Of a DNA stretch of 64,000 bases, positions 26,706 through 34,392 are shown piece by piece. The DNA is taken from positions 3,286,001 to 3,350,000 of the forward strand of contig NZ_BSST01000001.1 of the NCBI RefSeq assembly GCF_030161395.1. Reading direction: 5' to 3'. The position numbers were made by a program, and so were the translations under genes. Every line of letters starts with the position of its first letter. The first letter of the stretch is position 1. The notes under the pieces were generated by a model. That model did not search any database and had not been told where the DNA came from. It was given only the letters and a program-made list of their open reading frames with translations. The stretch comes from Thalassotalea insulae (GTDB lineage Bacteria; Pseudomonadota; Gammaproteobacteria; Enterobacterales; Alteromonadaceae).

Positions 26706-26903
26706 ATGTTAATACTAACACGTCGAGTTGGAGAAACCTTGATGATCGGTGACGATGTCACGGTAACAGTTTTAGGTGTAAAGGGAAATCAGGTTCGTAT
26801 AGGTGTGAATGCACCTAAAGAAGTTTCTGTCCATCGTGAAGAAATTTATATGCGAATTCAGTCTGAAAAAGGTGACGGTGAACCTTCGGGCAATAATTTC
26901 TAA
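26706..26903 (+). CDS. csrA: Carbon storage regulator (RNA-binding)
   Basis: CsrA is a dimeric RNA-binding protein that binds GGA motifs in leaders and controls translation and stability of target mRNAs in carbon metabolism, motility and biofilm. The 65-residue product has the family start MLILTRRVGETLMIGDDVTVTV and the conserved HREEIYMRIQ with the RNA-contact Arg. The leader just upstream contains AAAGGAAATTTGG before ATG, which includes a GGA that CsrA itself could bind. A terminator follows. Confidence 0.98.
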   Translation: MLILTRRVGETLMIGDDVTVTVLGVKGNQVRIGVNAPKEVSVHREEIYMRIQSEKGDGEPSGNNF

Positions 26904-26920
26904 AATTAAGCACTCAAACA

Positions 26921-26946
26921 AAAAGTCGGCCTAAGCCGACTTTTTT
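26921..26946 (+). terminator. Terminator after csrA
   Basis: AAAAGTCGGC and GCCGACTTTT form a 10-bp perfect stem around CTAA, followed by TTTTTT within the arm and tail. Confidence 0.88.
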
Positions 26947-27061
26947 GTATATTACACTTTTGCATTTCTAGACACTTGCTATATTTTTAGCAAAAAAATG
27001 GCTGATTTATCGCCGTGTTGACTGAAATCTCAGCAAACAAAAATAAAAGCTAAAAAATCGT

Positions 27062-27089
27062 TTGACATATTTTTTTTATCCATTAATAT
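27062..27089 (+). promoter_or_regulatory. Sigma-70 promoter of the tRNA cluster
   Basis: TTGACA (27062-27067), a 16-base spacer and TAATAT (27084-27089) stand just before tRNA-Ser. The bases after the -10 are GC-rich (CGCACCC), the discriminator type typical of stringently controlled stable-RNA promoters. Confidence 0.7.
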
Positions 27090-27100
27090 TCGCACCCACT

Positions 27101-27192
27101 GGTGAGCTGGCCGAGTGGCTGAAGGCGCTCCCCTGCTAAGGGAGTATCGGCGTTAAACCCGATCGAGAGTTCGAATCTCTCGCTCACCGCCA
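27101..27192 (+). tRNA. tRNA-Ser (anticodon GCT)
   Basis: A complete class II tRNA with acceptor arms GGTGAGC and GCTCACC, anticodon stem CTCCC/GGGAG with loop CTGCTAA (anticodon GCT at 27135-27137), a long variable arm, a GAGAG-TTCGAAT-CTCTC T-arm and encoded CCA (27190-27192). It reads AGC/AGU codons. Confidence 0.97.
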
Positions 27193-27276
27193 TCCTTTTT
27201 ACCAAGGATTAAAATATAGGTTACTACGAACGAGGTTCGTTATCTTCAGACTAAGATATAAAACATAGTTTATTGC

Positions 27277-27353
27277 GGACGCGTAGCTCAGCTGGATAGA
27301 GTACCTGGCTACGAACCAGGCGGTCGCAGGTTCGACTCCTGCCGCGTCCGCCA
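27277..27353 (+). tRNA. tRNA-Arg (anticodon ACG), copy 1
   Basis: Acceptor GGACGCG pairs CGCGTCC; anticodon arm CCTGG-CTACGAA-CCAGG gives ACG at 27311-27313, which is normally edited to ICG by TadA to read CGU/CGC/CGA. The T-arm is GCAGG-TTCGACT-CCTGC; discriminator G and CCA are encoded. Length 77. Confidence 0.97.
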
Positions 27354-27423
27354 CTTTTCTTCAAGTGGTAAAATAATGAAGAGCAGCTAATATTAAGGCT
27401 GATAAAAGAAGTTAATATACCGC

Positions 27424-27500
27424 GGACGCGTAGCTCAGCTGGATAGAGTACCTGGCTACGAACCAGGCGGTCGCAGGTTCGACTCCTGCCGCGTCCGCCA
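27424..27500 (+). tRNA. tRNA-Arg (anticodon ACG), copy 2
   Basis: Identical in sequence to the first tRNA-Arg, including the encoded CCA, and preceded by the same few bases (CGC before GGACGCG in one copy, TGC in the other). A 130-bp tandem repeat that carries a copy of this tRNA's 3' end begins at the next base. Confidence 0.97.
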
Positions 27501-27510
27501 CTTTTGTTAA

Positions 27511-27538
27511 AAAACCAGTCTTTTGACTGGTTTTTTTT
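27511..27538 (+). terminator. Terminator after tRNA-Arg copy 2 (repeat unit 1)
   Basis: AACCAGTC and GACTGGTT pair around TTTT, followed by a long T-run. It is the first part of repeat unit 1. Confidence 0.88.
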
Positions 27539-27640
27539 CGTCTGAAATTTATGCTTTGATACGCTTCTTAATTTAGTGGCTACAAAACTAATCATATCAG
27601 TCGCAGGTTCGACGCCTGCCGCGTCCGCCACTTTTGTTAA

Positions 27641-27668
27641 AAAACCAGTCTCTTGACTGGTTTTTTTT
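27641..27668 (+). terminator. Terminator in repeat unit 2
   Basis: The same hairpin as in unit 1, AACCAGTC and GACTGGTT, around TCTT with a T-run. One base in the loop differs. It would end any transcript that reads through unit 1. Confidence 0.82.
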
Positions 27669-27871
27669 CGTCTGAAATTTATGCTTTGACACGCTTCTTC
27701 AGTTAGTGGCTACAAAACTAATCATATCGGTCGCAGGTTCGACGCCTGCCGCGTCCGCCACTTTTGTTAAAAAAACGTCTTATTACTACTCTATTTTGCT
27801 TCAATCATAGTTACAGAGAGCGGCGGTAATGTCGGCAAGTATTCATATAGTATTCATGAAATATGATAAAA

Positions 27872-27887
27872 ATTTTGTATACAAAAT
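27872..27887. promoter_or_regulatory. Palindromic operator candidate 1 upstream of oadG
   Basis: ATTTTGTATACAAAAT is a perfect 16-bp palindrome with the core TTGTATACAA. Cores of this kind are bound by GntR-family (FCD branch) repressors of organic-acid genes. A related palindrome lies 55 bases downstream. The regulator itself is not in the window. Confidence 0.6.
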
Positions 27888-27927
27888 ATGAAATTTAATC
27901 GCTAGCTACTAATAATATCGTAGATTT

Positions 27928-27941
27928 TATTGTATACAATA
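27928..27941. promoter_or_regulatory. Palindromic operator candidate 2 upstream of oadG
   Basis: TATTGTATACAATA is a perfect 14-bp palindrome sharing the core TTGTATACAA with the site at 27872. The centres are 55 bases apart, about five helical turns, so the two could be bound on one face or looped together. Confidence 0.6.
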
Positions 27942-28117
27942 TGTGGTTTTATAACTTTTTGCTGCATATTTATTAAAAAAAGTTGAATATAGACTGGTAA
28001 ATGCTATGTGCTGCTATTGACTGAATATTATTTTTATGAAACAGCAAAATTTTATTTGATTTTTAGATATTGGAGTGATTATTCTAATTCTAATATTGAA
28101 CAGATTGAGAACAGTAA

Positions 28118-28387
28118 ATGGAGCACTTAACGCAGTTATTTATCGACGCCGGTATATTAATGCTAACAGGTATGGTGTTTGTTTTTGCTTTCTTGGGATT
28201 GCTGGTTATTTTTATTAATAATGTGCTGCTCAAGCTTGCGAATGCTTATCCTGATCCTATTATTCAATCTAAAAGGCCAGCTAGGGCCAATAATGCGAAG
28301 GTGAGCCAGCAAGGGGTATCACCGTCAATAGTGGCAGCAATCAGTTCTGCAGTCAGCCAATACCGCCAGCAACACAGAAAAAAATAA
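28118..28387 (+). CDS. oadG: Oxaloacetate decarboxylase gamma subunit
   Basis: OadG is the small membrane subunit that joins OadA to OadB in the sodium-pumping oxaloacetate decarboxylase. The 89-residue product has one N-terminal transmembrane helix (about 12-37) with the family pattern GMVFVFAFLGLLV followed by a polar, basic C-terminal tail. It lies 15 bases upstream of oadA in the usual G-A-B order. Confidence 0.93.
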   Translation: MEHLTQLFIDAGILMLTGMVFVFAFLGLLVIFINNVLLKLANAYPDPIIQSKRPARANNAKVSQQGVSPSIVAAISSAVSQYRQQHRKK

Positions 28388-28402
28388 CAGGAGCATTTCG
28401 TT

Positions 28403-30169
28403 ATGTCATCACCTCTAGGTATTACAGAAGTTGTATTAAGAGATGGCCACCAATCTTTGTTAGCCACTCGACTTCGTTTAGAAGATATGTTGCCGATTGC
28501 CCCTGTGCTTGATCAAATTGGTTTCTGGTCAATTGAGTCATGGGGAGGCGCAACATTTGATTCCTGTATTCGTTACTTAGGAGAAGATCCATGGGAGCGT
28601 ATTCGGGCATTAAAAAAAGCGATGCCAAACACTAAACAGCAAATGTTATTTCGTGGTCAGAACATTCTCGGTTATCGACACTATGCTGACGATGTGGTGG
28701 AGAAGTTTGTTGAGCGCGCGCATGTTAACGGGGTTGACGTTTTTCGTATTTTTGATGCGATGAATGATGTTCGTAATCTGCAAACTGCTATTAAAGCCGC
28801 AGTGAAAGTTGGGGCTCATGCTCAGGGTACTTTAAGTTATACCGAAAGTCCGGTACATACACTTGAAGGTTGGCTCACTATGGCGAAGCAGCTCGAAGAT
28901 ATGGGGGCGCATTCGTTATGTATTAAAGACATGTCGGGGCTGTTAAAACCTTATGATGCTGCTGAATTGATTGGGCGGTTAAAAGAAACGGTTTCGTTAC
29001 CAATTGCATTACATTGCCATGCTACAACAGGTTTGAGTGTTGCGACTCATATGAAAGCAATTGATGCTGACATTGACGTCATCGATACGTCAATTTCGTC
29101 AATGAGCCAAACTTACGGGCATTCACCGACTGAAACCATAGTATCTATTGTTGAAGGTACTGAGCGTGATACTGGCTTGGATATGGAAAAGTTAGCTGAA
29201 GTTGCGGCGTATTTTCGTGATGTCAGGGAAAAATATGCAAAATTTGAAGGTAGCTTAAAGGGGATAGATGCTCGTATTTTATTAGCACAAGTGCCGGGTG
29301 GCATGCTAACGAATATGGAAAATCAGTTGCGAGAGCAAGGAGCATCAGACAAGTTTGATGATGTGTTAAAAGAAATCCCGCGTGTGCGTAAAGACTTAGG
29401 TAATATTCCTTTGGTGACGCCAACGTCACAAATTGTTGGGACACAAGCGGTGTTAAATGTACTGACTGGTGAACGTTATAAGTCGATTACTAAAGAGACA
29501 GCCGGTGTACTTAAAGGCGAGTATGGTGCGACTGCGTCAGCTGTGGATGCACAACTACAATCAAAAGTATTAGATGGTAAAGAAGCTATTACTTGTCGGC
29601 CAGCCGATTTAATTGCCCCAGAAATTGATGCCTTATCACAAGAGTTAGAAACCTTAGCGCAAGAAAAAGATATTCGATTAGCGGATGAGGTGATCGATGA
29701 CGTATTAACTTATGCATTGTTCCCACAAATCGGATTAAAGTTTCTCGAAAATCGTGATAATCCAGATGCTTTTGAACCTGTTCCGACTAAAGAAGTTGCC
29801 GCTACGCCACCAGCAGCTAATCAGGCAGCGACGGAAAGTTATTCAGTCAGTGTGGACGGTAAAGTCTATGATGTGGTCGTTGGGCCAAGTGGCTCAGTTA
29901 GTTCTGTCACTTCAGCTGCTGATGCAGCGATCAAGCAAAGCGCTTCGGTGAGTGCGGAAGAAACATTAAATGCTCCATTAGCCGGTAATATTTTTAAAGT
30001 GCTAGTAACAGATGGTGATCAGGTAGCCGCCGGTGACGTGGTGATCATTATGGAAGCGATGAAAATGGAAACCGAAGTCAGAGCTGTAACTAGTGGCCAA
30101 ATTGTCTCTGTCAATGTCAAAGAGGGCGACTCAGTTGCCGTTGGCGATACTTTACTAAGTCTGGCATAG
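28403..30169 (+). CDS. oadA: Oxaloacetate decarboxylase alpha subunit (biotin carrier)
   Basis: OadA transfers the carboxyl group of oxaloacetate to biotin. The 588-residue product has the carboxyltransferase TIM barrel (TEVVLRDGHQSLLATR, then RIFDAMND, metal-site ALHCHATTG), the conserved PYC_OADA domain, an Ala/Pro-type linker (about 460-510) and the C-terminal biotinyl domain with MEAMKMETEV, in which the central Lys carries biotin. ATG 28403 follows AGGAG. The length fits the family. Confidence 0.98.
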   Translation: MSSPLGITEVVLRDGHQSLLATRLRLEDMLPIAPVLDQIGFWSIESWGGATFDSCIRYLGEDPWERIRALKKAMPNTKQQMLFRGQNILGYRHYADDVVEKFVERAHVNGVDVFRIFDAMNDVRNLQTAIKAAVKVGAHAQGTLSYTESPVHTLEGWLTMAKQLEDMGAHSLCIKDMSGLLKPYDAAELIGRLKETVSLPIALHCHATTGLSVATHMKAIDADIDVIDTSISSMSQTYGHSPTETIVSIVEGTERDTGLDMEKLAEVAAYFRDVREKYAKFEGSLKGIDARILLAQVPGGMLTNMENQLREQGASDKFDDVLKEIPRVRKDLGNIPLVTPTSQIVGTQAVLNVLTGERYKSITKETAGVLKGEYGATASAVDAQLQSKVLDGKEAITCRPADLIAPEIDALSQELETLAQEKDIRLADEVIDDVLTYALFPQIGLKFLENRDNPDAFEPVPTKEVAATPPAANQAATESYSVSVDGKVYDVVVGPSGSVSSVTSAADAAIKQSASVSAEETLNAPLAGNIFKVLVTDGDQVAAGDVVIIMEAMKMETEVRAVTSGQIVSVNVKEGDSVAVGDTLLSLA

Positions 30170-30177
30170 GTGAGCTA

Positions 30178-31308
30178 ATGGAGTCGTTAAATACTTTATG
30201 GATGTCTACAGGCTTGGCCAATTTTGAGCTAGGTCAGGTGATAATGATGTTAGTCGGCTGTTTATTACTGTTTTTAGCGATAGTTAAAGACTTTGAGCCT
30301 TTGTTATTAGTGCCGATGGGGTTTGGTGCTATCTTGACTAATATTCCTGTTGCGGGCTTCTCAGAAGCTGGAGGCTTACTTTACTATATTTACCATGCTG
30401 GCATAGAAACAGGCATCTTTCCGCTGATCATTTTTATGGGAGTTGGCGCGATGACTGATTTTGGTGCGTTAATTGCCAATCCTAAAACCTTATTTTTAGG
30501 AGCTGCTGCTCAGTTTGGTATTTTTTCTACCTTATTTGGTGCTATCGCATTAAATGCGATACCTGGAATAGAGTTTACTATGAAAGATGCATCGGCAATC
30601 GCTATTATTGGTGGTGCTGATGGTCCGACAGCGATCTTTTTAGCCTCTAAATTGGCGCCTGAATTGTTAGGGGCTATTGCGGTAGCTGCTTATTCTTATA
30701 TGGCGTTAGTGCCAATTATTCAACCACCAATTATGAAAGCGTTCACCACAGAAGAAGAGCGTAAAATAGAAATGGCGCAATTACGTCATGTCACCAAGAT
30801 TGAAAAAGTGGTTTTTCCGCTTGGTGTCTTGATGATGACGATTTTCTTCTTGCCAGCAGCAACGCCGTTAGTCGGCATGTTCTGTCTAGGTAACTTAATG
30901 CGTGAATGTGGTGTGGTCGATCGCTTAAGTGGTACTGCGCAGAATGAACTGATCAATATTACCACTATCTTTTTAGGCTTAGGTGTGGGTTCTAAACTTA
31001 GTGCTGACAAGTTTTTAAATATTGAAACACTCGGCATACTGGCTTTAGGTGCGGTGGCATTTTCAATTGGTACAGCATCCGGTGTGTTAATGGCTAAGTT
31101 AATGAATAAAGTCAGTAAAGAAAAAGTAAACCCGTTAATTGGTGCGGCTGGAGTATCCGCTGTACCAATGGCGGCGCGAGTAGCGAATAAAGTGGGCTTA
31201 GAAGCAAATCCGCATAACTTCTTATTAATGCATGCTATGGGGCCAAATGTTGCTGGTGTTTTGGGCTCAGCCGTTGCTGCCGGAATATTGTTAGCTCTTG
31301 TTGGCTAG
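30178..31308 (+). CDS. oadB: Oxaloacetate decarboxylase beta subunit (Na+ pump)
   Basis: OadB decarboxylates carboxybiotin and exports Na+. The 376-residue polytopic protein has the conserved regions GVGAMTDFGALIANP and IGGADGPTAIFLASKLAP, where the Asp is essential for Na+ in the Klebsiella enzyme, and the C-terminal half GAAGVSAVPMAARVANKVG. The start is eight bases after oadA, with AGGTGA just upstream. A strong terminator ends the operon. Confidence 0.97.
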   Translation: MESLNTLWMSTGLANFELGQVIMMLVGCLLLFLAIVKDFEPLLLVPMGFGAILTNIPVAGFSEAGGLLYYIYHAGIETGIFPLIIFMGVGAMTDFGALIANPKTLFLGAAAQFGIFSTLFGAIALNAIPGIEFTMKDASAIAIIGGADGPTAIFLASKLAPELLGAIAVAAYSYMALVPIIQPPIMKAFTTEEERKIEMAQLRHVTKIEKVVFPLGVLMMTIFFLPAATPLVGMFCLGNLMRECGVVDRLSGTAQNELINITTIFLGLGVGSKLSADKFLNIETLGILALGAVAFSIGTASGVLMAKLMNKVSKEKVNPLIGAAGVSAVPMAARVANKVGLEANPHNFLLMHAMGPNVAGVLGSAVAAGILLALVG

Positions 31309-31316
31309 CTGTATCA

Positions 31317-31346
31317 GGAAAAGTAACCTTTAGGCGTTACTTTTCC
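31317..31346 (+). terminator. Terminator after oadB
   Basis: GGAAAAGTAAC and GTTACTTTTCC form an 11-bp perfect stem with an eight-base loop between oadB and the convergent gene at 31366; the 3' arm is T-rich. Confidence 0.8.
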
Positions 31347-31365
31347 TCATTACTTTGCGGGGTAA

Positions 31366-32112
31366 TCATTTTTTTGTTTGATGAGAACTATCTACTAGTC
31401 CGCTATCTGGTAGTCCATAATAGCGTGACAGCATAACGTGCTCAGTCATTAGCTGTGATGGAGATAGTAATTTATCTAACTGTTTTTTAAGCTTAAAACC
31501 GAGTTCATTTTTCTGTACCGCAATACTTGCTGGTAGGTTAATGATTTTCTGGTAGTAAATTCCCTGAGTCTGCAGTTGCTCTATTGTGGTCATCGTTGCG
31601 ATGCGTTCAAAAATAATCGCTTTTATCCGACCTTTACTTAGCATTTTAACTAATTGTGGCAGGCTACTGACCTCGACAAATTTCTTCTGAGGTATGGTTA
31701 ACGTTTGCGAGAAAAACTCAGCGTTACCAATTAAGGTACCAATGGTAAAGTCCTCAAATTGTGTGATTTCTTTTAACGAAGGTTGTAAAGAAAAGATATC
31801 TAACGTGGTATCAATCGACCAGTTTAGTTCTTGTGCATACTGGTAAAAGTCAGGCGTTTCCTGATGCTGAGGGGTTAAACCTATTAGCTGCAAGTTGCCT
31901 TTTTTTAATTCTTTTTTGGCTCGGGCATAGGTCATTAGCTGAAAGTTAAAGCTAAGCTCTGAGTTGAGTGCTATCTGGTTTAATGCCTCAATCAATACAC
32001 CGGTTTTATCTTCGTTAATCAGTGGAGGAAAAGGCTCCAACCCAACATTAACTTGTTCAGCATTTGTCGTAATGCTGAACAATAATGATAAGAAAATGAA
32101 TAAGAGCGACAT
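31366..32112 (-). CDS. Periplasmic solute-binding protein (SBP_bac_3-like)
   Basis: The product of about 248 residues has a signal peptide (hydrophobic core, cleavage near TNAE) and then an amino-acid-binding-protein-like fold: GLEPFPPLINEDKTGVLIEA at the ligand pocket and FEDFTIGTLIGNAEFF in the second lobe. No transporter permease or ATPase is adjacent, so it may act as an orphan receptor or feed a remote sensor. ATG 32112 is taken; an in-frame TTG lies 18 bases upstream. No clear Shine-Dalgarno is visible for either. Confidence 0.75.
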   Translation of the reverse strand: MSLLFIFLSLLFSITTNAEQVNVGLEPFPPLINEDKTGVLIEALNQIALNSELSFNFQLMTYARAKKELKKGNLQLIGLTPQHQETPDFYQYAQELNWSIDTTLDIFSLQPSLKEITQFEDFTIGTLIGNAEFFSQTLTIPQKKFVEVSSLPQLVKMLSKGRIKAIIFERIATMTTIEQLQTQGIYYQKIINLPASIAVQKNELGFKLKKQLDKLLSPSQLMTEHVMLSRYYGLPDSGLVDSSHQTKK

Positions 32113-32197
32113 AGTTACTACAGCTAACAAATTTATCTTACTTTAACATAGGGAGCAGATAACTTAAATTTTCGGTAAATGAGTACTATGCATGGCA

Positions 32198-32851
32198 TTA
32201 TGGATGCAATTTAAACTGCTGCCAGTTGTCCCCTTGTTTTTCAAAACAGACACGATCATGTAAACGACTGGCACGCCCTTGCCAGAACTCTATGTAATGA
32301 GGTTTGACCCGTAAGCCGCCCCAAAAATCAGGCAAAGGTACTTCTTGTCCTGCGAATTTTTTTTCAAAGTGGGCGACTCTATCTTTTAGTTCATTGCTGC
32401 CGCAGATTTTATTACTTTGCTTTGATGCCCAAGCGCCAATCTGGCTACCGCGATCCCGGCTATGGAAATACTGTGCGGATTGTTCAGTTGAAGTTTTCTC
32501 TATTGTGCCTTCGATGCGTACCTGACGTTGTAATACATTCCAGTGAAACAACAAGGCTACTTTATTATTGGCTGATAGCTCCTGATGTTTGCGACTGCCG
32601 TAGTTAGTGTAAAAAACAAAGCCTTGCTCATCAAAAGATTTCAATAACACCATGCGTGAGCTTGGTTGTCCATTGTGATCACTAGTGCTGACCGACATAG
32701 CTTCTGGTAACAAAATGCCAGATTTATTCGCATCGTCAAACCAGAGCTGAAATAATTCAAAAGGGGAGGTTGATTCGGAGATTGCTGGCAATGGTAAGGC
32801 TACTCCCTGACCAAAAGTGAACAAGCATCGAAGTTTTTCAAGTAATGTCAT
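32198..32851 (-). CDS. pdxH: Pyridoxamine 5'-phosphate oxidase family protein, probably PdxH
   Basis: The 217-residue product matches PdxH throughout: SVSTSDHNGQPSSRMVLLKSF and FVFYTNYGSRKHQEL (FMN-binding), then HWNVLQRQVRIEG, YFHSRDRGSQIGAW and the C-terminal PHYIEFWQGRASRLHDR motif (PLP-binding). It oxidises pyridoxamine/pyridoxine phosphate to pyridoxal phosphate. Length is typical. No obvious operon partner; a small acidic-protein gene lies upstream on the same strand. Confidence 0.93.
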   Translation of the reverse strand: MTLLEKLRCLFTFGQGVALPLPAISESTSPFELFQLWFDDANKSGILLPEAMSVSTSDHNGQPSSRMVLLKSFDEQGFVFYTNYGSRKHQELSANNKVALLFHWNVLQRQVRIEGTIEKTSTEQSAQYFHSRDRGSQIGAWASKQSNKICGSNELKDRVAHFEKKFAGQEVPLPDFWGGLRVKPHYIEFWQGRASRLHDRVCFEKQGDNWQQFKLHP

Positions 32852-32957
32852 GTTGTTAGGGTATGGATAAAACAGAACTGTATTTTAACAGCTTACTGTT
32901 TTTTAGGAATAAAGATTACGGATGAAATGTAAAAAATTCACAACTTATTACTTATCT

Positions 32958-33131
32958 TTACCAATCGTCACTATCGTCGAGTAACTCTCGCAGGCGTTTT
33001 CTCTCTAACAAGTCATCGATTCGTTTGCGCACTTTAGCATCTTTTTGCTCGACTGTATCGATATCAATGTCTGCGTCGAGCTCATTGTCTATATCGCCGT
33101 CATTGAGAGCATCGCTATCATCATATGTCAT
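32958..33131 (-). CDS. Small PA3496-like protein (acidic/basic, 57 residues)
   Basis: A 57-residue protein: an acidic first half (Asp-rich, start MTYDDSDALNDGD) and a basic helical second half (KVRKRIDDLLERKRLRELLDD) ending in Asp-Asp-Trp. This pattern matches the PA3496 family of small putative envelope-integrity proteins in gammaproteobacteria. ATG is at 33129-33131 on the minus strand and the frame ends TAA. Function unknown; the family name is recognised from its composition and C-terminal motif. Confidence 0.75.
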   Translation of the reverse strand: MTYDDSDALNDGDIDNELDADIDIDTVEQKDAKVRKRIDDLLERKRLRELLDDSDDW

Positions 33132-33255
33132 ATACTTAACCTGCTATCTATGAACAAGGTGGTTCATTTTGATACCTCATATATTGAAAAACATAGGCAT
33201 AAATAAAGTATTTTTCAAATGAAAATTATCGGAAATATTTTATGAATTTAATAAA

Positions 33256-33279
33256 AAAGCCAGTGAGAACACTGGCTTT
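33256..33279 (-). terminator. Terminator of the nap operon
   Basis: AAAGCCAGTG and CACTGGCTTT form a 10-bp stem with an AGAA loop; read leftward the hairpin is followed by a T-run, so it ends napC transcription. Confidence 0.85.
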
Positions 33280-33308
33280 AAATTAATGTGGCGTTGGTGA
33301 ACACTTAA

Positions 33309-33899
33309 CTATTGCCAGCCTTCAATCCCTTTCATATCCGGTAACTGGTGAGCAATGCCTTTATGACAATCGATACAGGTTTTATCACCGCTTGCCAGCG
33401 AGGTTGAATGTTGATTTGCGGCTCTGGAACTTTGCGCGGTAAAGTCCATATAGTCGAAGTTATGGCAGTTACGACATTCTAATGAATCGTTTGCTTTTAA
33501 ACGAGTCCACTCATTTTGTGCCAGTTGCTTACGATGTGCGAGAAATTTTTCCCGGGTATTAATGGTTCCGAAAATTTTCCCCCAAACTTCTTTTGATGCC
33601 TGCATTTTACGGGCAATTTTGTCGGTCCATTTATGAGGTACATGACAATCAGGGCAAGTGGCTCTGACGCCAGAGCGGTTGGAAAAATGTATGGTGGTTT
33701 TTAACTCTTCATAAACGTTATTTTCCATCTCATGACAACTAATACAAAACTCTTCTGTGTTGGTTGCTTCAAGCGCAGTGTTAAATCCGCCCCAGAAGAT
33801 AACGCCGGCAATAAATCCACCGATAACTAAGAAACCTAAGCTGAAATAGGCACTTGGTTTTTTTAAGGTTTGCCAGCCTATTTTAATGATCTCTTTCAT
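33309..33899 (-). CDS. napC: Cytochrome c-type protein NapC (tetraheme quinol dehydrogenase)
   Basis: NapC passes electrons from membrane quinol to periplasmic NapAB. The 196-residue product has one N-terminal membrane helix (about 18-38) and four CXXCH haem sites: CISCH, CPDCH, CRNCH and CIDCH. It is the last gene of napEFDABC; napG and napH are absent here, so quinol oxidation should go through NapC alone. It starts nine bases after napB. Confidence 0.96.
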   Translation of the reverse strand: MKEIIKIGWQTLKKPSAYFSLGFLVIGGFIAGVIFWGGFNTALEATNTEEFCISCHEMENNVYEELKTTIHFSNRSGVRATCPDCHVPHKWTDKIARKMQASKEVWGKIFGTINTREKFLAHRKQLAQNEWTRLKANDSLECRNCHNFDYMDFTAQSSRAANQHSTSLASGDKTCIDCHKGIAHQLPDMKGIEGWQ

Positions 33900-33908
33900 A
33901 CGACTCTC

Positions 33909-34382
33909 CTAGTTCTTAGTAGCATGTTTAGCTTTCATCAGGCTATGCATATCAACGAAGTCATTTTCAACTAGTGTTTTAGCATCAGTTTGTGGGGCAT
34001 GACACTGATTACAAAAGTAACGTCTTGGTGATATTTCTGCTAAAAAGTTACCGTCTCTATCCATGTAATGAGTGACACTGACCATAGGGGCTTGTGATTC
34101 CTCTGTACGGGTGCGGTTATGACACGACATACATTTGTTTGAGTTTAAATTAATCTCATAGTTACGTATCTTGTGTGGGATCACCGGTGGCTGCATAGGA
34201 TAATTACGCGCCTGTTTGACGTCCTTATTAATTACTCTTGCAATCGTTGCCGGTTTATCTTGCTGATCCAAAGCTTGGCCTCGTAAAGTCGCAACATTAG
34301 TCTCAGCAGCAAACACAGCAGAAGAAAACAATGTCGCAATAACTAAGGTTTGGGTGAGTCTTTTCACGATATAGTTTTTCAT
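33909..34382 (-). CDS. napB: Periplasmic nitrate reductase, cytochrome subunit NapB
   Basis: NapB is the diheme c-type electron-transfer partner of NapA. The product of about 157 residues has a signal peptide ending in FAAE and two CXXCH sites, CMSCH and CNQCH. ATG 34382 has AGGAGA nine bases upstream and gives a correct signal peptide; the frame is open farther into napA. It follows napA by ten bases. Confidence 0.95.
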   Translation of the reverse strand: MKNYIVKRLTQTLVIATLFSSAVFAAETNVATLRGQALDQQDKPATIARVINKDVKQARNYPMQPPVIPHKIRNYEINLNSNKCMSCHNRTRTEESQAPMVSVTHYMDRDGNFLAEISPRRYFCNQCHAPQTDAKTLVENDFVDMHSLMKAKHATKN

Positions 34383-34392
34383 ATTAGTTCTC

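Larger units (their letters stand above)
27501..27760 (+). repeat. Two tandem 130-bp repeats each ending in a tRNA-Arg 3' end
   Basis: Unit 1 (27501-27630) and unit 2 (27631-27760) differ at about five positions. Each begins with the terminator that follows tRNA-Arg copy 2 and ends with 30 bases (27601-27630; 27731-27760) matching the 3' end of tRNA-Arg from TCGCAGG to CCA, with one shared change in the T-loop (TTCGACT to TTCGACG). Ahead of that, TGGCTACAAAACTA resembles a decayed anticodon arm. The arrangement resembles the tyrT-distal repeats of E. coli, which also carry tRNA 3' ends. Confidence 0.9.
27761..28117. other. AT-rich intergenic region upstream of oadGAB
   Basis: No coding frame. 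The start keeps a decayed piece of the tRNA-downstream repeat (CTTTTGTTAAAAAA). Two long palindromes at 27872 and 27928 are the main structure, and the oad promoter should lie between them and the gene. Confidence 0.5.

Noticed and set aside
27251..27631. 126-residue open frame across the tRNA-Arg genes
   Set aside because: It is a reverse-strand translation of the tRNA repeats (the repeated GGRGRSRTCDRLVRSQVLYP block is a known artefact of tRNA loci), not a protein.
27101..27760. A possible integrated mobile element at the tRNA genes
   Set aside because: The tRNA 3' repeats could be attachment sites, but no integrase, transposase or cargo gene lies nearby in the window.
32875..32895. CTG-N8-CAG palindrome upstream of pdxH
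   Set aside because: LexA boxes need CTG-N10-CAG; the spacing is wrong and no SOS role is expected.
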